Source: Phocoena phocoena
Lineage: Eukaryota > Chordata > Mammalia > Artiodactyla > Phocoenidae
Reading direction: 5' to 3'
Assembly: GCF_963924675.1 (NCBI RefSeq)
Contig: NC_089220.1
Span: forward strand, 85,377,168-85,441,167
Length of the DNA stretch: 64,000 bases
The stretch's first letter is position 1, and every line of letters starts with the position of its first letter. The position numbers and the translations under genes are program-made. Shown here in pieces: positions 11,001-26,000 of the stretch. A model generated the notes under the pieces. That model did no database searches. It was given only the letters and a program-made list of their open reading frames with translations, and was not told where the DNA came from.

Positions 11001-14000
11001 CATATATCCCCATATCCCCTCCCTCTTGAGCCTCCCTCCCACCTTCCCTATCCCACCCCTCTAGGTCATCACAAAGCACTGAGCTGATCTCCCTGTGCTA
11101 TGCAGCAGCTTCCCACTAGCCATCTATTTCACATTTGGTAGTGTATATACGTCAGTGCTGCTCTCTTACTTCGTCCCAGCTTCCCCTTGCCCCTGTGTCC
11201 TCAAGTCCATTCTCTACGTCTGCATCTTTATTCCTGCCCTGCCACTAGGTTCATCAGTACTGTTTTTTTAGATTCCATATATGTGTGTTAGCATACGGTA
11301 TTTGTTTTTCTCTTTCTGACTTACTTCACTCCGTATGACAGACTCTAGGTCCATCCACCTCATTACAAATAATTTAATTTCGTTCCTTTTTATGGCTAAT
11401 ATTCCATTGTATATATGTGCCACATCTTCTTTATCCATTCATCTGTTGATGGACATTTAGGTTGCTTCCATGTCCTGGCTACTGTAAATAGTGCTGCAAT
11501 GAACATTGTGGTACATGCATCTTTTTGAATTATGGTTTTCTCAGGGTATATGCCCAGTAGTGGGATTGCTGGGTCATATGGTAGTTCTATTTTTAGTTTT
11601 TTAAGGAACCTCCATACTGTTCTCCATAGTGGTTGTATCAATTTACATTCCCACCAACAGTGCAAGAGGGTTCCCTTTTATCCACACCCTCTCCAGCACT
11701 TATTGTTTCTAGATTTTTTGACGAAGGCCATTCTGACCAGTGTGAGGTGATACCTCATTGTAGTTTTGGTTTGCATTTCTCTAATGATTAGTGATGTTCA
11801 GCATCTTTTCATGTGTTTGTTGGCAATCTGATGTCTACTTTGGAGAAATGTCTATTTGGGTGTTCCACCCATTTTTGGATTGTTTGTTTTTTTGATATTG
11901 AGCTGCATGAGCTGCTTGTAAATTTTTGAGAATAATCCTTTGTCAGTTGCTTTGTTTGAAAATATTTTCTCCCATTCTGTGGATTGTCTTTTCGTCTTGT
12001 TTACGGTTTCCTTTGCTGTGCAAAAGCTTTTAAGTTTCATTAGGTCCCATTTGTTTATTTTTAATTTTATTTCCATTCCTCTAGGAGGTGGATCAAAAAG
12101 GATCTTGCTGTGATTTATGTCATAGAGTGTTTTGCCTGTGTTTTCCTCTAAGAGTTTTGTAGTGTCTGGCCTTACATTTAGCTCTTTAATCCATTTTGAG
12201 TTTATTTTTGTGTATGGTGCTAGGGAGTGTTGTAATTCATTCTTTTACATGTAGCTGTCCAGTTTTCCCAGCACCACTTATTGAAGAGGCTGTCTTTTCT
12301 CCACTGTATATTCTTGCCTCCTTTGTCAAAGATAAGGTGACCATATGTGCATGGGTTTATCTCTGGGCTTTCTATTCTGTTCCATCGATCTATATTTCTG
12401 TTTTTGTGCCAGTACCATACTGTCTTGATTACTGTAGCTTTGTAGTAGAGTCTGAAGTCAGGGAGCCTGATTCCTCCAGCTCTGTTTTTCTTTCTCAAGA
12501 TTGCTTTGGCTATTCAGGGTCTTTTGTGTTTCCATACAAATTATAAAATTTTTTGTTCTAGTTCTGTGAAAATGCCATTGGTAATTTGATAGGGATTGCA
12601 TTGAATCTGTAGATTGCTTTGGGTAGTATAGTCATTTTCACAATGTTGATTCTTCCAATCCAAGAACATGGTATATCTTCCCATCTGTTTGTATCATCTT
12701 TGATTTATTTCATCAGTATCTTATAGTTTTCTGCATACAGGTCTTTTATCTCCTTAGGTAGGTTTATTCCTAGGTATTTTTTTTTCTTTTTGTTGCAGTT
12801 GTAAATGGGACTGTTTCCTAATTTCTCTTTCTGATTTTTTGTTGTTAATGTATAGGAATGCAAGAGATTTCTGTGCATTAATTTGTATCCTGCTACTTTA
12901 CCAAATTCATTGATTAACTCTAGTAGTTTTCTGGTGGCATCTTTAGGATTTTCTGTGTGTAGTATCATGTCATCTGCAAACAGTGACAGTTTTACTTCTT
13001 CTTTTCCAATTTGGATTCCTTTTACTTCTTTTTCTTCTCTGATTGCCATGGCTAAAACTTCCAAAACTATGTTGAATAGTAGTGGTGAGAGTGGACACCC
13101 TTGTCCTGTTCCTGATCTTAGAGGAAATGCTTTCAGTTTTTCACCATTGAGAATGATGTTGGCTGTGGGTTTGTCATATATGCCCACTTTCTGGAGAGTT
13201 TTTATCATAAATGGTGTTGAATTTTGTCAAAAGCTTTTTCTGCATCTATCGAGATTATCATATAGTTTTTAATCCTTCAATTTGTTGATATGGTGTATCA
13301 CATTGATTGATTTGCATATATTGAAGAAACCTTGCATTCCTGGGATAAACCCCAGTTGATCATGGCATATGATCCTCTTAATGTGCTGTTGGATTCTGTT
13401 TGCTAGTATTTTGTGGAGGATTTTTGCATCTATGTTCATCAGTGGTTTTGGCCTGTAATTTTCTTTTTTTGTGATATCTTTGTTTGGTTTTGGTATCAGG
13501 ATGATGGTGGCCTCGTAGAATGAGTTTGGGAGTATTCCTCCCTCTGCTATATTTTGGAAGAGTATGAGAAGGATAGGTGTTAGCTCTTCTGTAAATGTTT
13601 GATAGTATTCACCTGTGAAGCCATCTGGCCCTGGGCTTTTGTTTGTTGGAAGATTTTTAATCACAGTTTCAATTTCAGTGCTTTTGATTTGTCTGTTCAT
13701 ATTTTCTGTTTCTTCCTGGTTCAGTCTTGGGAGGTTGTACTTTTCTAAGAATTTGTCCATTTCTTCCAGGTTGTCCATTTTATTGGCATAGAGTTGCTTG
13801 TAGTAATCTCTCATGATCCTTTGTATTTCTGCAGTGTCAGTTGTTACTTCTCCTTTTTCATTTCTAATTCTGTTGATTTGAGTCTCCCTTTTTTTCCTGA
13901 TGATAGACCTAGGGATTTTAAGTGCTGTCTCTGAGCTTATATAACTCCTGGGGATCCAAAGCATCCTAAAAGTCTATGTGTCTGATTGGGCTGTTGGAAG

Positions 14001-17000
14001 TCAGGTGATAAATAAACAAAAGTTTCATCTTTCCATCTCACTTTGGACTGAGTGAATCAATAACCCAATCTGTGTTATTTACTCAGTTTCTAAGTGTAGG
14101 GTTGGAACGAGAAAGAAAAGCAAAATGTTTAAATTCTATGCACCAATTTGTTACTAACCTGTCCAGACCAAAGTAATAATGATGATGAGAGCTAACATTT
14201 ACTGAGCGCTTATTATGTGCCAGGCTCTGTGCCAAGTGCTTTACATGTGTTATCTCATTTAATCCTCTCAAAAAGCTCTATTTGTTCTTGCTTTTATCAT
14301 TTCCACTTTACAGATGAGGAAACCAAGAACTAGAAAGATTAACTTGTCCACAGTTATACACCTAGTGCGTGGGAGAGCTATGTTTAGTCCAGGCTTTCTG
14401 ACACCAAAGCCCATGCTCTCAATTACAGCTCTCTACTGCTTTATCTGTGCTATGTCACATGAATATTGATTTACTAATTTGAATTGAGAATTGCATTGAG
14501 CCATGTAAACCTATAGCAATTTATTTTTCTCTTCCTGCCTTGTTTTCCAGGCTGATTTCATGCTCAGGGGATACAGGCAGTCTCGTATTGGCAAATGGAA
14601 AAGGAGATCTGAAGTGTCACATCACAGCAAACCCATTCAAGATAGACTTGGTATCTGAAGAAGAGGTTGTGATGAGCATAAACTCCCTGGGCCAACTGTA
14701 CTTTGAGCAGCTGCAGATTCCTCCCAAGCAAAGGTATTTTTGCACATTACTTAACACATAAAGAACTTAAGAAAACCTGATTGTGAATACCAGTTGCCTA
14801 AATAGATAATACATCACCATAGAAAACTGGTTTGCCTTATTTCCTGGGATATTGTTCTGAGAAATTTCATCTTTTCACCTGTGCAGGTGAATGCAGGCTT
14901 GATGACAAAAATTATTCTCAGACATTTGTGAAGATGACACTCTTAACACATCCTATATGTTTGACTGAGGACATTCTCTACCCTACACATCCTTCTGAAA
15001 AAGCATCCTGTTAACTTTTTTTTTTTTAATAAATGTATTTATTTATTTTTGGCTGTATTGTGTCTTTGTTGCTGTGCGCGGGCTTTCTCTAGTTGCGGCG
15101 AGCAGGGGCTACTCTTCATTGCGGTGCACAGGCCTCTCACTGCAGTGGCTTCTCTTGTCGCAGAGCACAGGCTCTAGGCGAACGGGCTTCAGTAGTTGCA
15201 GCACGTGGGCTCAGCAGTTGTGGCTCGCAGGCTCTAGAGCGCAGGCTCAGCAGCTGTGGCGCACAGGCCTAGTTGCTCTGCGGCATGTGGGATCTTCCTG
15301 GACCAGGGATTGAACCCATGTCCCCTACATTGGCAGGCAGATTCTTAACCACTGTGCCACCAGGGAAGCCCGCACCCTGTTAACTTGATAGATGCTAATG
15401 TGAACTAACATGTCTTCAGAATTTCATTTTACCTCTTTAGAATAACATGAGTTACCTTAGACTTAAATAGTTGTCCAGGAATTTTCTGGAACCAACCATT
15501 TGATCAAAGCTGTTTGTGTGTGGGTCGCATGAATTGGAAGATAGTAGTAGAAGGAGATTCTAGTTCCATTTTTACCAATATTGTCTTTAAATCCTCCAGC
15601 CTTTCTATTTTTACCCAAATAATGAACATCTTATATGAGCTGCAGAAAGCATTCAACATAGTGATTTTTTTCTGAGTTTCAACTATTTCTATTTTAAAAT
15701 TTTAATATTAAAAAACCTTATTTTGGGACTTTCCTGGTGGTGTAGTGGTTAAGAATCCACCTGCCAATGCATGGGATGCGGGTTTGAGCCCTGGTTCAGG
15801 AAGATTCCACATGCCGTGGAGCAACTAAGCCCATGTGCCACAACTGCTGAGCCTGCGCTCTAGAGCCCTCAAGCCACAACTACTGAGCCTGCACACTACA
15901 ACTACTGAAGCCCACACACCTAGAGCCCATGCTCTGCAACAAGAGAAGCCACCGCAATGAGAAGCCCACACACCACAACAAAGAGTAGCCCCTGCTCACC
16001 GCAACTAGAGAAAGCCCGCGCAGCAACGAATACCTGACACAGCCAAAAATAAATAAATAAATAAATAAATTTATAAAATATAAACAACTTATTTTATCAC
16101 AGAAATGTGTTCATTGAAGGAAAAATAGAAAATATTGAAAAGAAGAAAAATTAAAATACCCACAATCCTGCCACCTACTCTGTTAGTGCCTTATGAATAT
16201 AATTCAATTACTTTTTTTGACTGAAAATACTAATAGCATAACAAATCCCTGTATTTGTTATTTATATTTAATTCATTATTTATTTATATTTAAAGCATTA
16301 ATATTTAAAACATTTTTTCCTTTTACTAAACTCCCATTATTTTTGTTTTATTTTGTTTTAGAGATGATATCTAAGTTGGGCTTTTAAATTTTTATTTATT
16401 TATTTTTAATAAGCACATTGTACAAAGGTGTATATACACAGGGAGATCAGCTTTGTGACGACCTAGAGGGATGGGATAGGAAGGGTGGGAGGAGGTTCAA
16501 GAGTGAGGGGATATGGGGATATATGTATACATATAGCTGATTCACTTTGTTGTACAGCAGAAACTAACACAACAGTGTAAAGCATTTATACTCCAATAAA
16601 GATGTGAAAAAAAAAGGTGTATATAGTGAAAAGTCTCCCTCACCATTTGTGCTTGAGCTACCTCATTCCATCCTTGAAAGTAATCAGTGTTTCCAGTTTT
16701 CTATGTATCCTTCCAGAGATAATTTATGCCTATACAATAAGATTAATGTATTCTTTGTTTTTTCCTTTCCTGACACAAATAATATCATCTTTACACATTA
16801 TTCTGTACCTTGCTTTCTTTCCCTTTACCAATGTGGTAGTTTCTAATTTCTTTAAAACAGCTACATAGTTTCTATTATATGGTTACACTGTGATTCATTT
16901 AGTTAATCCCTGCTAGTAGACTTTAAAGTTGTTTCTGATATTGTTTTACAACTACTTACTTCATGAATAACCTTGTATATGTGTCATTTTGCATACATGC

Positions 17001-20000
17001 AAGTATATCCATAGACCAGAGTCACAGAAGTATAATTTCTGATCAAATGGTTTGTACATCTGTACTTTTGATAGATGTTTCCAAATTGCCTCCCATAGAG
17101 GTTGTGTACTAGTTTATATTTCCATTATTTGTATTTATCTTTGTGTTAGGAAAATTAGATTATCCACTTGGAAAAAAAATGTAAGGTCCTAACCTCAGAA
17201 CATTAGCAAAAATGAATTCCAGATAAATAAAAATAAAGCACACAAGAAAATAAAAATAGGAAAAAATGTAGAATTTAAAAAATCTTATTAGTGTAAGAAA
17301 AACTGAAGAGCCATAGGAAAAAACGGTGATTGATTCGATTACTTAGAAATTTTAAACTTTAAACTTTATTATAACCGCAAAAACAAAATACAAACAAACA
17401 AAAAAACTTGAACAAAATGAAAAGGCAAGGACTTGTAATTTCCAGTCTGGCATGTGAGGAGCTCAGAAGTTGCCACAAACAAGAATGAAACGTCAATCAA
17501 AAAAAAAAAAAAGAAAATTATTCAAAATACAATATAGACCTAAATGTAAAACCTAAAACTATAAAACTTCTAGACAACAATGAAGAAAATCTTGAAACCT
17601 TGGATCAGGCAAAGATGTCTTAGATATTACACCAAAAGCATGATCCACAAAAGAAAAAAATGGGTTAAATGGACATAACCAAAAGTAAAAATGCCTGCCC
17701 ATTCAAAGACTATATGAAGAAGTAGGTTATTATTCTTCCTTTAATTTGCATTGACTATTAATTATTTTATTTTGCTTTATTTTATTTTATTTTACTGTAG
17801 TAAGAGCACTTAACATGAGATCTACCCTCTTCACAAAATTTTAAGTGTTCCATACAGTATTGTTAACTGTAGGCACAGTGCTGTACAGTAGGTCTCTAGA
17901 ACTTATTCATCTTGCTTAACTGAAACTTTATGCCCATTGATTAGTAACTCCCCATTTCCCCCTCCCCTTAGCCCCTGGCAGCCACCATTCCTCTTTGAGT
18001 CTATGAATTTGACTATTTTAGATACCTAATATAGGTGGGATCATGTAGTATTTATCTTTCTGTGACTGGCTTATTTCACTTAGAAGAATGTCCTCAAGGT
18101 TCATCCAGGCCTTAGACTTTGTTCATTTGAGTATGAGTTGCTTCAAACTGGAGGAAATGATCTGGAAATGCATTAAAATTTAGAATATGTATACGTTTGA
18201 ACTAGCAGTACCAGTTTTGGGACTTTGTCCTGTTGTAATCAAACACACATGTATCTAAGATAAATGTATGAAGGAGTTTATTGTGGCATTGTCATAGTAA
18301 AATCTAGAAAAAACCTGAATAATTAACCATAATCAATTAAAATAAAATATTATTCAACAATAAAAAGGGATATTAATCCCTCTGTATAATGATTCAAATA
18401 AAGCTTTAGTATATTAAAAAAAGACTATATGAAGAGAATGAAAAGATAATTCATAGACTAAGAGAAAATATTTGCAAAGTATATATCTAATAAAGAAGTT
18501 GTATGTATTGATATAATATAGAAAGAACTCTCAAAATTTAAGAAAATAACCTAATAAACAAAAGATTTGAACAGATATTTCACCAAAGAAGATATACAAG
18601 TGACAAATAAGCACTTGAAAAATATGTTCAATGCCATTAGTCATTAGAGTATTGCAAATTAAAACAACAGTGATGTACTACCATACACCTATTAGAATGG
18701 CTAAAGTTTAACAGGCCGACCATATTGTTAATGTAAATTGACCAAATAAAATTATATCCTTCTTAGCAGGAGCTGATAAACTGACACTGGGCTTGGAAAT
18801 GTAAAAAAAATTTTCTATAGACGGGCTGAACTGAAACCAGGGAAGAGTGAGTTCACTAGATGGGGGTAACATGGCTATTTGGAGTGAAAGGTCAGTCCAC
18901 AGCATCGTAATAACACTAATGTGTATATTCACAACAAAGTAATGTCACTACATTTAATAGACAGCACCAAAAAGTAGACATAGTGGGCACAAAAGTTCCC
19001 TGATATAAATGGCTGCCTAGACTTATTGTCCTTGTGGATCCTTGGGAGGCATTCTTTGAGACCAAATTGAGACTGGTCCCTGGGCAGAACGTTGCTCTCT
19101 GCCTGTTGAACATTCATGCTGCAAGAAGAGGTAATGAGCCTTATTCTAAGTACAGATGTACCTTGTACTTGTGTAATGTCCTAAAGGAGAATCATAGTTT
19201 ACGTGCAAACTTGCAATCTTCTGCTATGCAAAGTGTTTATTTTGCCTTTTTCAATATATTTGCTTGACTTAGGCACTTTGAACAAGGAAAAGAAAAATAA
19301 AACACTTCTGAACTCTGATCTTTCACTGCTTTTGTACATTCTGATTGTGAAGTTGAGGGTAAGGATGTTCAGAAACCCATGGGGAAATTATATGCCTTCA
19401 GAATATTGTGCATGCTCTAATATGATGAGCTTTTAAAACACTTCATTAAAACATGAATCAATATGTGTAATTGTATAGATACTCAGCTAATTTTGAATGC
19501 TGCTGATGGCATAACTATATATAAATATAAATTTTTATATCCAAAAATATATTCTTGTGTGCTGCTTTTCCTACCTAGCAATGTTATTTCATATAATGAA
19601 GATTGTTTTCTTTTTTACTAACTCGTTTCAAAGAGAAAGAATTTTACTTATAAGCAAGCTGTTTTTCCCCCAAACATTCCAAAATTCTTTTTCTTCTTTG
19701 TTTTTTTCATCCAATAAATGATAGCATTATGATCTTTAAAAAAGAAAATAGCAGAGCAGTTTTTCAGTTATCTGAAACGCTGTCTCCTGGGCTGCAGTCC
19801 TCATTTTGCCCCCAATAAAACTTAACTCCCGACTCTCAAAAAAAAAAAAGAAAATAGGAGTAGTTATATTAATTTCAGAAAGAGCTAACTTCAAAACAGG
19901 GAAAGTATGTGCCTGATAACAAAGCATCAAAATACTTGAGGCAAGAATGATAGTACTGCAAGTAGAAATAGATGAATCCACTATTATAATTAGAGACCTT

Positions 20001-23000
20001 AACACCCTTCTATCAGGAATGGACAGATTCAGCAGGGAGAAGATCAATAAGGACATATTCTAATTCAAAAGCACCATCAATCAGCTGGCTATAATTGACA
20101 TCTATAGTCTCCTTCATCCAACAACAGTAGAATACACATTCTTCTCAAGCTCACATGGAACATTCACCAAGACCATATTTTGCGTCATAAAACACACCTT
20201 AACAAATTTAAACAAATGGATATCATACAATGCCAGCTCTCAGACCACAATGCAATTAAACTAGAAATCAACAACAGAAAGCTGGAAAATTCCAAAATAC
20301 TTGAAGATTAAACAACATGCTTCTTAATAACACAAAGAAGAAATCTAAAAAGAAAGAAAGGAAAAGATTTCAAACTAAATGAAAATTAAAATACAACATC
20401 AAAATTTGTGGGATGCAGCAAAAGCAGTGCTTAGAGGGAAATTTGTAGCATTGAATGCAACTATTAGGGGGGCAGATGCATTTGAAGAGAGGCACATAGG
20501 AACTCCAAAAGAACAAGTCATTTCTGTTGCTTATGCTCACTGGTAGGTTCATAATTGTTCACTTTAGTATTGTTCTTTAAACTCTGTGCATACATTATAT
20601 ACTCTTCTATATGCATTCTGCATTTTACACTAAAGAAAAAATTAATGTATAATGAGTATGAATAGACAATTCACAGAACTAGAAATACCGTTTAATGTAT
20701 AAAAAGGTAGTCTGCATCATTAATGGTACAAGTTCAAATTGAAATGCATTATCTTTTCTAAAACATTAGATTGGCAAAGAGTTAAAAAAAATCCATGAAG
20801 TCTAGTATTGTTAAGAATGGAAGAAATATGCACTCAAATATAACTATAGGTGTTAGAATAAGTTGTCATCATCGTGCAAGACAGTGCATCATGTTGCTCC
20901 ATTCTAGGGTAATACTGCGCGAGAGGAACTGTGTTCTACCTTGCTTATGTTTTGTTTAAATACTATGAACATGTATTACATTTATAATAAAAAAACTGAT
21001 TAATGTATTTCTAAAAGAGTTAAGAAAATTCAAATCTCTCTACATTTTATAAGAAATCAAGCTGTTGGATTAATGTTCATCATAAATGTTTAATTTCGTA
21101 AATTTATTTTTATAATGATGTTATTTTTAATAAGTTAAAGGATATAATTTATGGGGTCTCAATATTTGGAAATGGAAATCTTTATCATTGAACAAATTGT
21201 CAGTCTTGCCATGAGTGAAACAACTTTATATTACAGCAGAGCTACCAAGGAAAATGAGGAGGATACATCAGATGACACCACTCAGGTAATCTACATAGAG
21301 TAATTTATCTTTTTAAAATGTTTTTCACTATCATCATCATTATGTGCAGTATAATAGGTCTGTTCTTCCCTTATACAGGTGGGTAGTTGGTAAGTGCTTT
21401 ACTACATATAAATGGGACCTCCTGTAGGCCAGGCACTGTTCAAGGAATTGGTGCTGTATCATCAAACTAATCAGATTCCCTCATTATCTTGGAGCTTATA
21501 TTCTTCTAAGTCACATTAACTTTTTTGGACTTTAAGAGCAAAGGAGAACTATGGAAAGGTCTTAAGCAGCAGAGATACATGGTCTGATTTCTGTTTCGGA
21601 AAGATTATTTTGGCTAAATTCTGGAGAATGGACATTCCAGAAATCTTCTCTTCATCCAAAGCCCCACACATCTTTAAAGGAACCCTGACAGTAGCTATGG
21701 CCACCAAGAATGGTGAAAAATATTTCCAGTGCAATAAGACAAATGCTTCTCCCTCTTGAGAACTGGCCCATACTGATGAATATGAGAGAGAATAATTTTT
21801 CCATTTTCAAATAGGGAAGAAAAAAACTAACACATTTGTGCCTTACACAGCTTTGTGACAATATGTTATATTAGCTTTTGGGAGACCTCTAATCAGATAG
21901 CTTAGATAGTGGTTTTGAGTCAAACACCCCCTTGCAGGACTCTGATGAAAACTGTGAACCATCTCTGTAGAAAAAAAAATTTTTTTCCTACTGTTTCAGG
22001 GAGTTCACAAACTTTAAAGCCTATCTAGACCTCAGGATAATAATCCCACATTAAGAATTCAGGTGTCGGGCTTCCCTGGTGGCGCAGTGGTTGAGAGTCC
22101 GCCTGCCGATGCAGGGGACACGGGTTCGTGCCCCGGTCCGGGAAGATCCCACATGCTGCGGAGCGGCTGGGCCCGTGACCCATGGCCGCTGAGCTTGCGC
22201 GTCCGGAGTCTGTGCTCCACAACGGGAGAGGCCACAACAGTGAGAGGCCCGTGTACCGCAAAAAAAAAAAAAAAAAAAAAGAATTCAGGTGTCATTTAAA
22301 AAAAAACAGACTCACTTTACAGAAGCTTTAATTATGAAGAAACAGCCTAGAAATAGGGAAAGGGCTCACTTCATTATTATTTATCTATCTATTTGTTTAT
22401 TTATTTTGGCTGTGCTGGGTCTTAGTTGTGGCACTCAGGATCTTCGTTGCAGCATGCAGGATCTTTTAACTGGAGCATGAGAGATCTTTTAGTTGTGGCA
22501 TGCGGACTTTTAATTGTGGCATGCATGCGGGATGTAGTTCCCTGATGAGGGTTCGAACCCAGGCCCTCTGCATTGGGAGTGCAGAGTCTTACCCACTGGA
22601 CCACCAGGGAAGTCCCTCACTTTTTAAAAAGAAATGTGCTTTTCACATACACACACAATTCTTTTAAAACTTTTTTCATTTTACCAGAGAAAAGGTGACT
22701 TTTGTAAAGCCTGAAAGTTCATGGCTCTAGGTCAAAAGATAGTGAACCTGAGCAGTGGTCATCCCAGTTGACTTCTCCATCCAGCACAGGAACACAGCCA
22801 GTAGTTTGGCTAATTGAAGCAGGGGGGAAGGTGCCCATCTCAGCCAAAATCTTCGCTTAGGGTCTCTCAGAAGAGACCCAAGTTATTTGATTCTAAATGT
22901 TTTGCCTTACATATGTAAAAGACTGCATTTTGCAAAGTGCTTTCACATCATTTTGGCTCTTTTAAAGATATTCACGTCAAACAGTGTGGCAGTTCCTAAA

Positions 23001-26000
23001 CAATTAAACATAGAATTACAATATGAGGGGCTCACCTGGTGGTGCAGTGGTTAAGAATCAGCCTGCCAATGCAGGGGACACGGGTTCGAGCCCTGGTCCA
23101 GGAACATCCCACATGACGCAGAGCAACTAAGCCCGTGCGCCACAACTACTGAGCCTGCACTCTAGAGCTCGCGTGCCATGACTACTGAGCCCGTGAGCCA
23201 CAACTACTGAGCTCGCCTGGTGCAACTGCTGAAGCCTGCGTGTGCCTAGAGCCCGTGCTCCGCAACAAGAGAAGCCACTGCAATGAGAAGCCCGCGCACT
23301 GCAACGAAGCGTAGCCCCTACTTGCCACAACCAGAGAAAACCCATGCCCAGCAACAAAGACCCAACGCAGCCAAAAATAAAAATAATTAATTAATTAATT
23401 AAAAATTAAAGAAAAAAAAGAATTACAATATGATCCAGTAATTCCATTTATGGATATATATCCAAAACTGAAAGTGGGACTCAAACCAGTATTTGCAGCC
23501 TATGTTCATAGCTGAATGATATTCACAGTAGCCAAAAGGTAGAAGCAATCCGGTAATCCAAGAGTCATTGACAGATGAATGCACACACAAAATGGAGTAT
23601 ATACATGCAATGGAATATTATTCAGCCTTAAAAAGGAAGGAAATTCTGATACATGCTACAAAATGGATGAATCTTGAAGACATTATACTAAGTGAAGTAA
23701 GCCAGTCTCAAAAGGACAAATACTTTATGATTCTACTTAGATATCTAGAGTAGTCAAATTCATAAAGACAGGAAATAGAAAAGTAGTTGTCAAGAGCTGG
23801 GGGGAGGGGAGAATGGGGAATTATTGTTTAATGGGTGCAGAGGTTCAGTTTGGAAGGATGTAAAACTTCTGGAAATGGATGGTGATGATGGTTGTACAAC
23901 ATGTGAATGTACTTAATGCCACTTAAAAATGGTTAAAATGGTAAATTTTAAGTTATGTACATTTTACCACAATAAAAAATATATTCATGTCTGCTATAGA
24001 TCATAAGGATGATTAATGGCATTTATATAGAACATAGATCTAATTTGATTAATATACTGATATCATAAATTGGCCTTTTAAAAGATGAAATCACTTCCTC
24101 AGTCTAATATTTTAATCAAATAAATGTGCTATTGTGGTAACAACATTTGTTGCAATATATAACCTCAGTTTGCTCCCTTTTTTTGTGCCAACAGGAAAAT
24201 CAAGAGGAACTGGGCCTGTGGGAGGAGAAATTCAGAAATTTTGTGGACGTCAAAGATAATGGTACAATTAAAACTGGTGTAGTGTTAAAACAGACCTTTC
24301 CAAAATGGCCAAAAGTCTCTATCTAAAAGTCCCTTGAGCTTTGGCACCTAAACACATGACTTCTGTAAGGTGAACAGAAATCTCATGTTTGGGTCCCCTA
24401 TTCTTCAGTAATGCATTGCAATAGAGAAATAGCGAGTGTATGACTTGTGGGGAGTGTAGAAGTATAGGCCTCATGGAGCTTCTGGTCTCATGGAGGTCTG
24501 CATACTGCTTGCACTATGCAGTGAATCAGACAGCTGCAAATTCTACATTCTACTTTTATGAGAGTCAAGTGATAAGAAACCAAGTTCTAGAGCTCATTGG
24601 CTCCAACATTTCAATGCAGTGGTTCTCAGCCTTTTCCAGGCCTCCCCATCATTCATGTGAGCGTCATGTGACCATCTATGACATTTCTCACTAGGCTTAG
24701 TGATGGGGGGGGAGGGTGTAGGTGGCTGGGAAGGAATTTGTCCCTTTAGGAGACACGGTTCAAATACTTGGGGCTTATTTAGTTGGAAAAAATACTCACT
24801 TTTCTCCTTATTTCTCCCTACCCTGGGGAATAACAGACCTTCCCTAACTCCTTGAGAATCTCTGTTCTAGCATCTATTTCTATAGCCTCATATAATGATC
24901 AGGACTGACATGTGCCCAAAAATTATAAGTAGAGGGGCCCTAAAGCTCCCCTTTCTGTAACATTATAATCCTTTTTACCTTACCTAAAGCACCCCCTTTC
25001 CATAAACTCCTCCAAATAAGGATCATTTGATGGCAAATACTTTTACCTGAGAGGGAATTTAAGTCAATGTTATCTCTCCTAGTTACTTTCGTTTTCCCCA
25101 TATCTCTAAAATAATTGTTAGATAAAGGACTTGTCTTTGGCTAAAGGAAATTTATATATCTACAATCACAGGGAAGGGGGTATTTTGAGGAGCCAGGAAA
25201 TGTCCTCCTGGTGCCCTTGACCTTATAGTTTCTGTATGCAGTAAGAATGAACAGTCAGGCAGAAGACACCCAGTCTTTCATCTAGTAAGTATTAAAAGTG
25301 CTCGCTATCATCTGCTTCCTAAAGCAAACAAGTATGCAATACATTTCTGGAAAATTTAGATTAGGGAAAAAATCTAAAACTTTGTAATCCTATTTTACAG
25401 ATAGAAAGGAGATTTACTATAAATGAGGACACAGAGAACTTTAGCACACAGCTAAGGAAACATAACTAATAAGTGCCCAGAACTTTGCCATGTACATTTT
25501 TGTATCCCCACAACACCTAAATATAACATCGTACAGAGAGTCAGCATACATGATTTACTGATTGATCAGGGCAAGCTCAGGTCTCTTGATCCCTAGTCTA
25601 GTCATCTTGCTGCTCTTATAGTTGCTGAATCTCCTTAATCGATTGTCCCACTGAAAAGCAAAACTCAGTCACTATCCTGGTCCCTGCAGGTCCTGCCTCC
25701 ATTGGTTTGGATTTCTCCTTGCATGGGTTTGAGCATGTCTATGGGATCCCACAACATGCAGAATCACACCAACTTAAAAATACCAGGTAAAGTGAAAACA
25801 AGAATTCTTACAGGAGGCTCTGGTTTCTGGACTAGAAAAGTTTGAAAGGAAAATATGTGAGATGTCTGAGCCAGTGCTAATATGTATCTGGCCTTTCCCC
25901 TCTTGATATTGCTTGTAGATCATTAAGAATTTCCCTTTAATGATCGCCCAGAGCAGTGGTTTTCAATTTTTATATTTTGGCAAAAAGAAGACAATTATAA

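Noticed and set aside
12883..13272. 129-codon + strand frame
   Set aside because: Antisense shadow of the L1 reverse transcriptase.
22063..22299. Recurrent small frames such as [12 protein letters not shown] on either strand
   Set aside because: About twenty near-identical frames all lie in CHR SINEs; they are translations of the tRNA-derived repeat, not a gene family.
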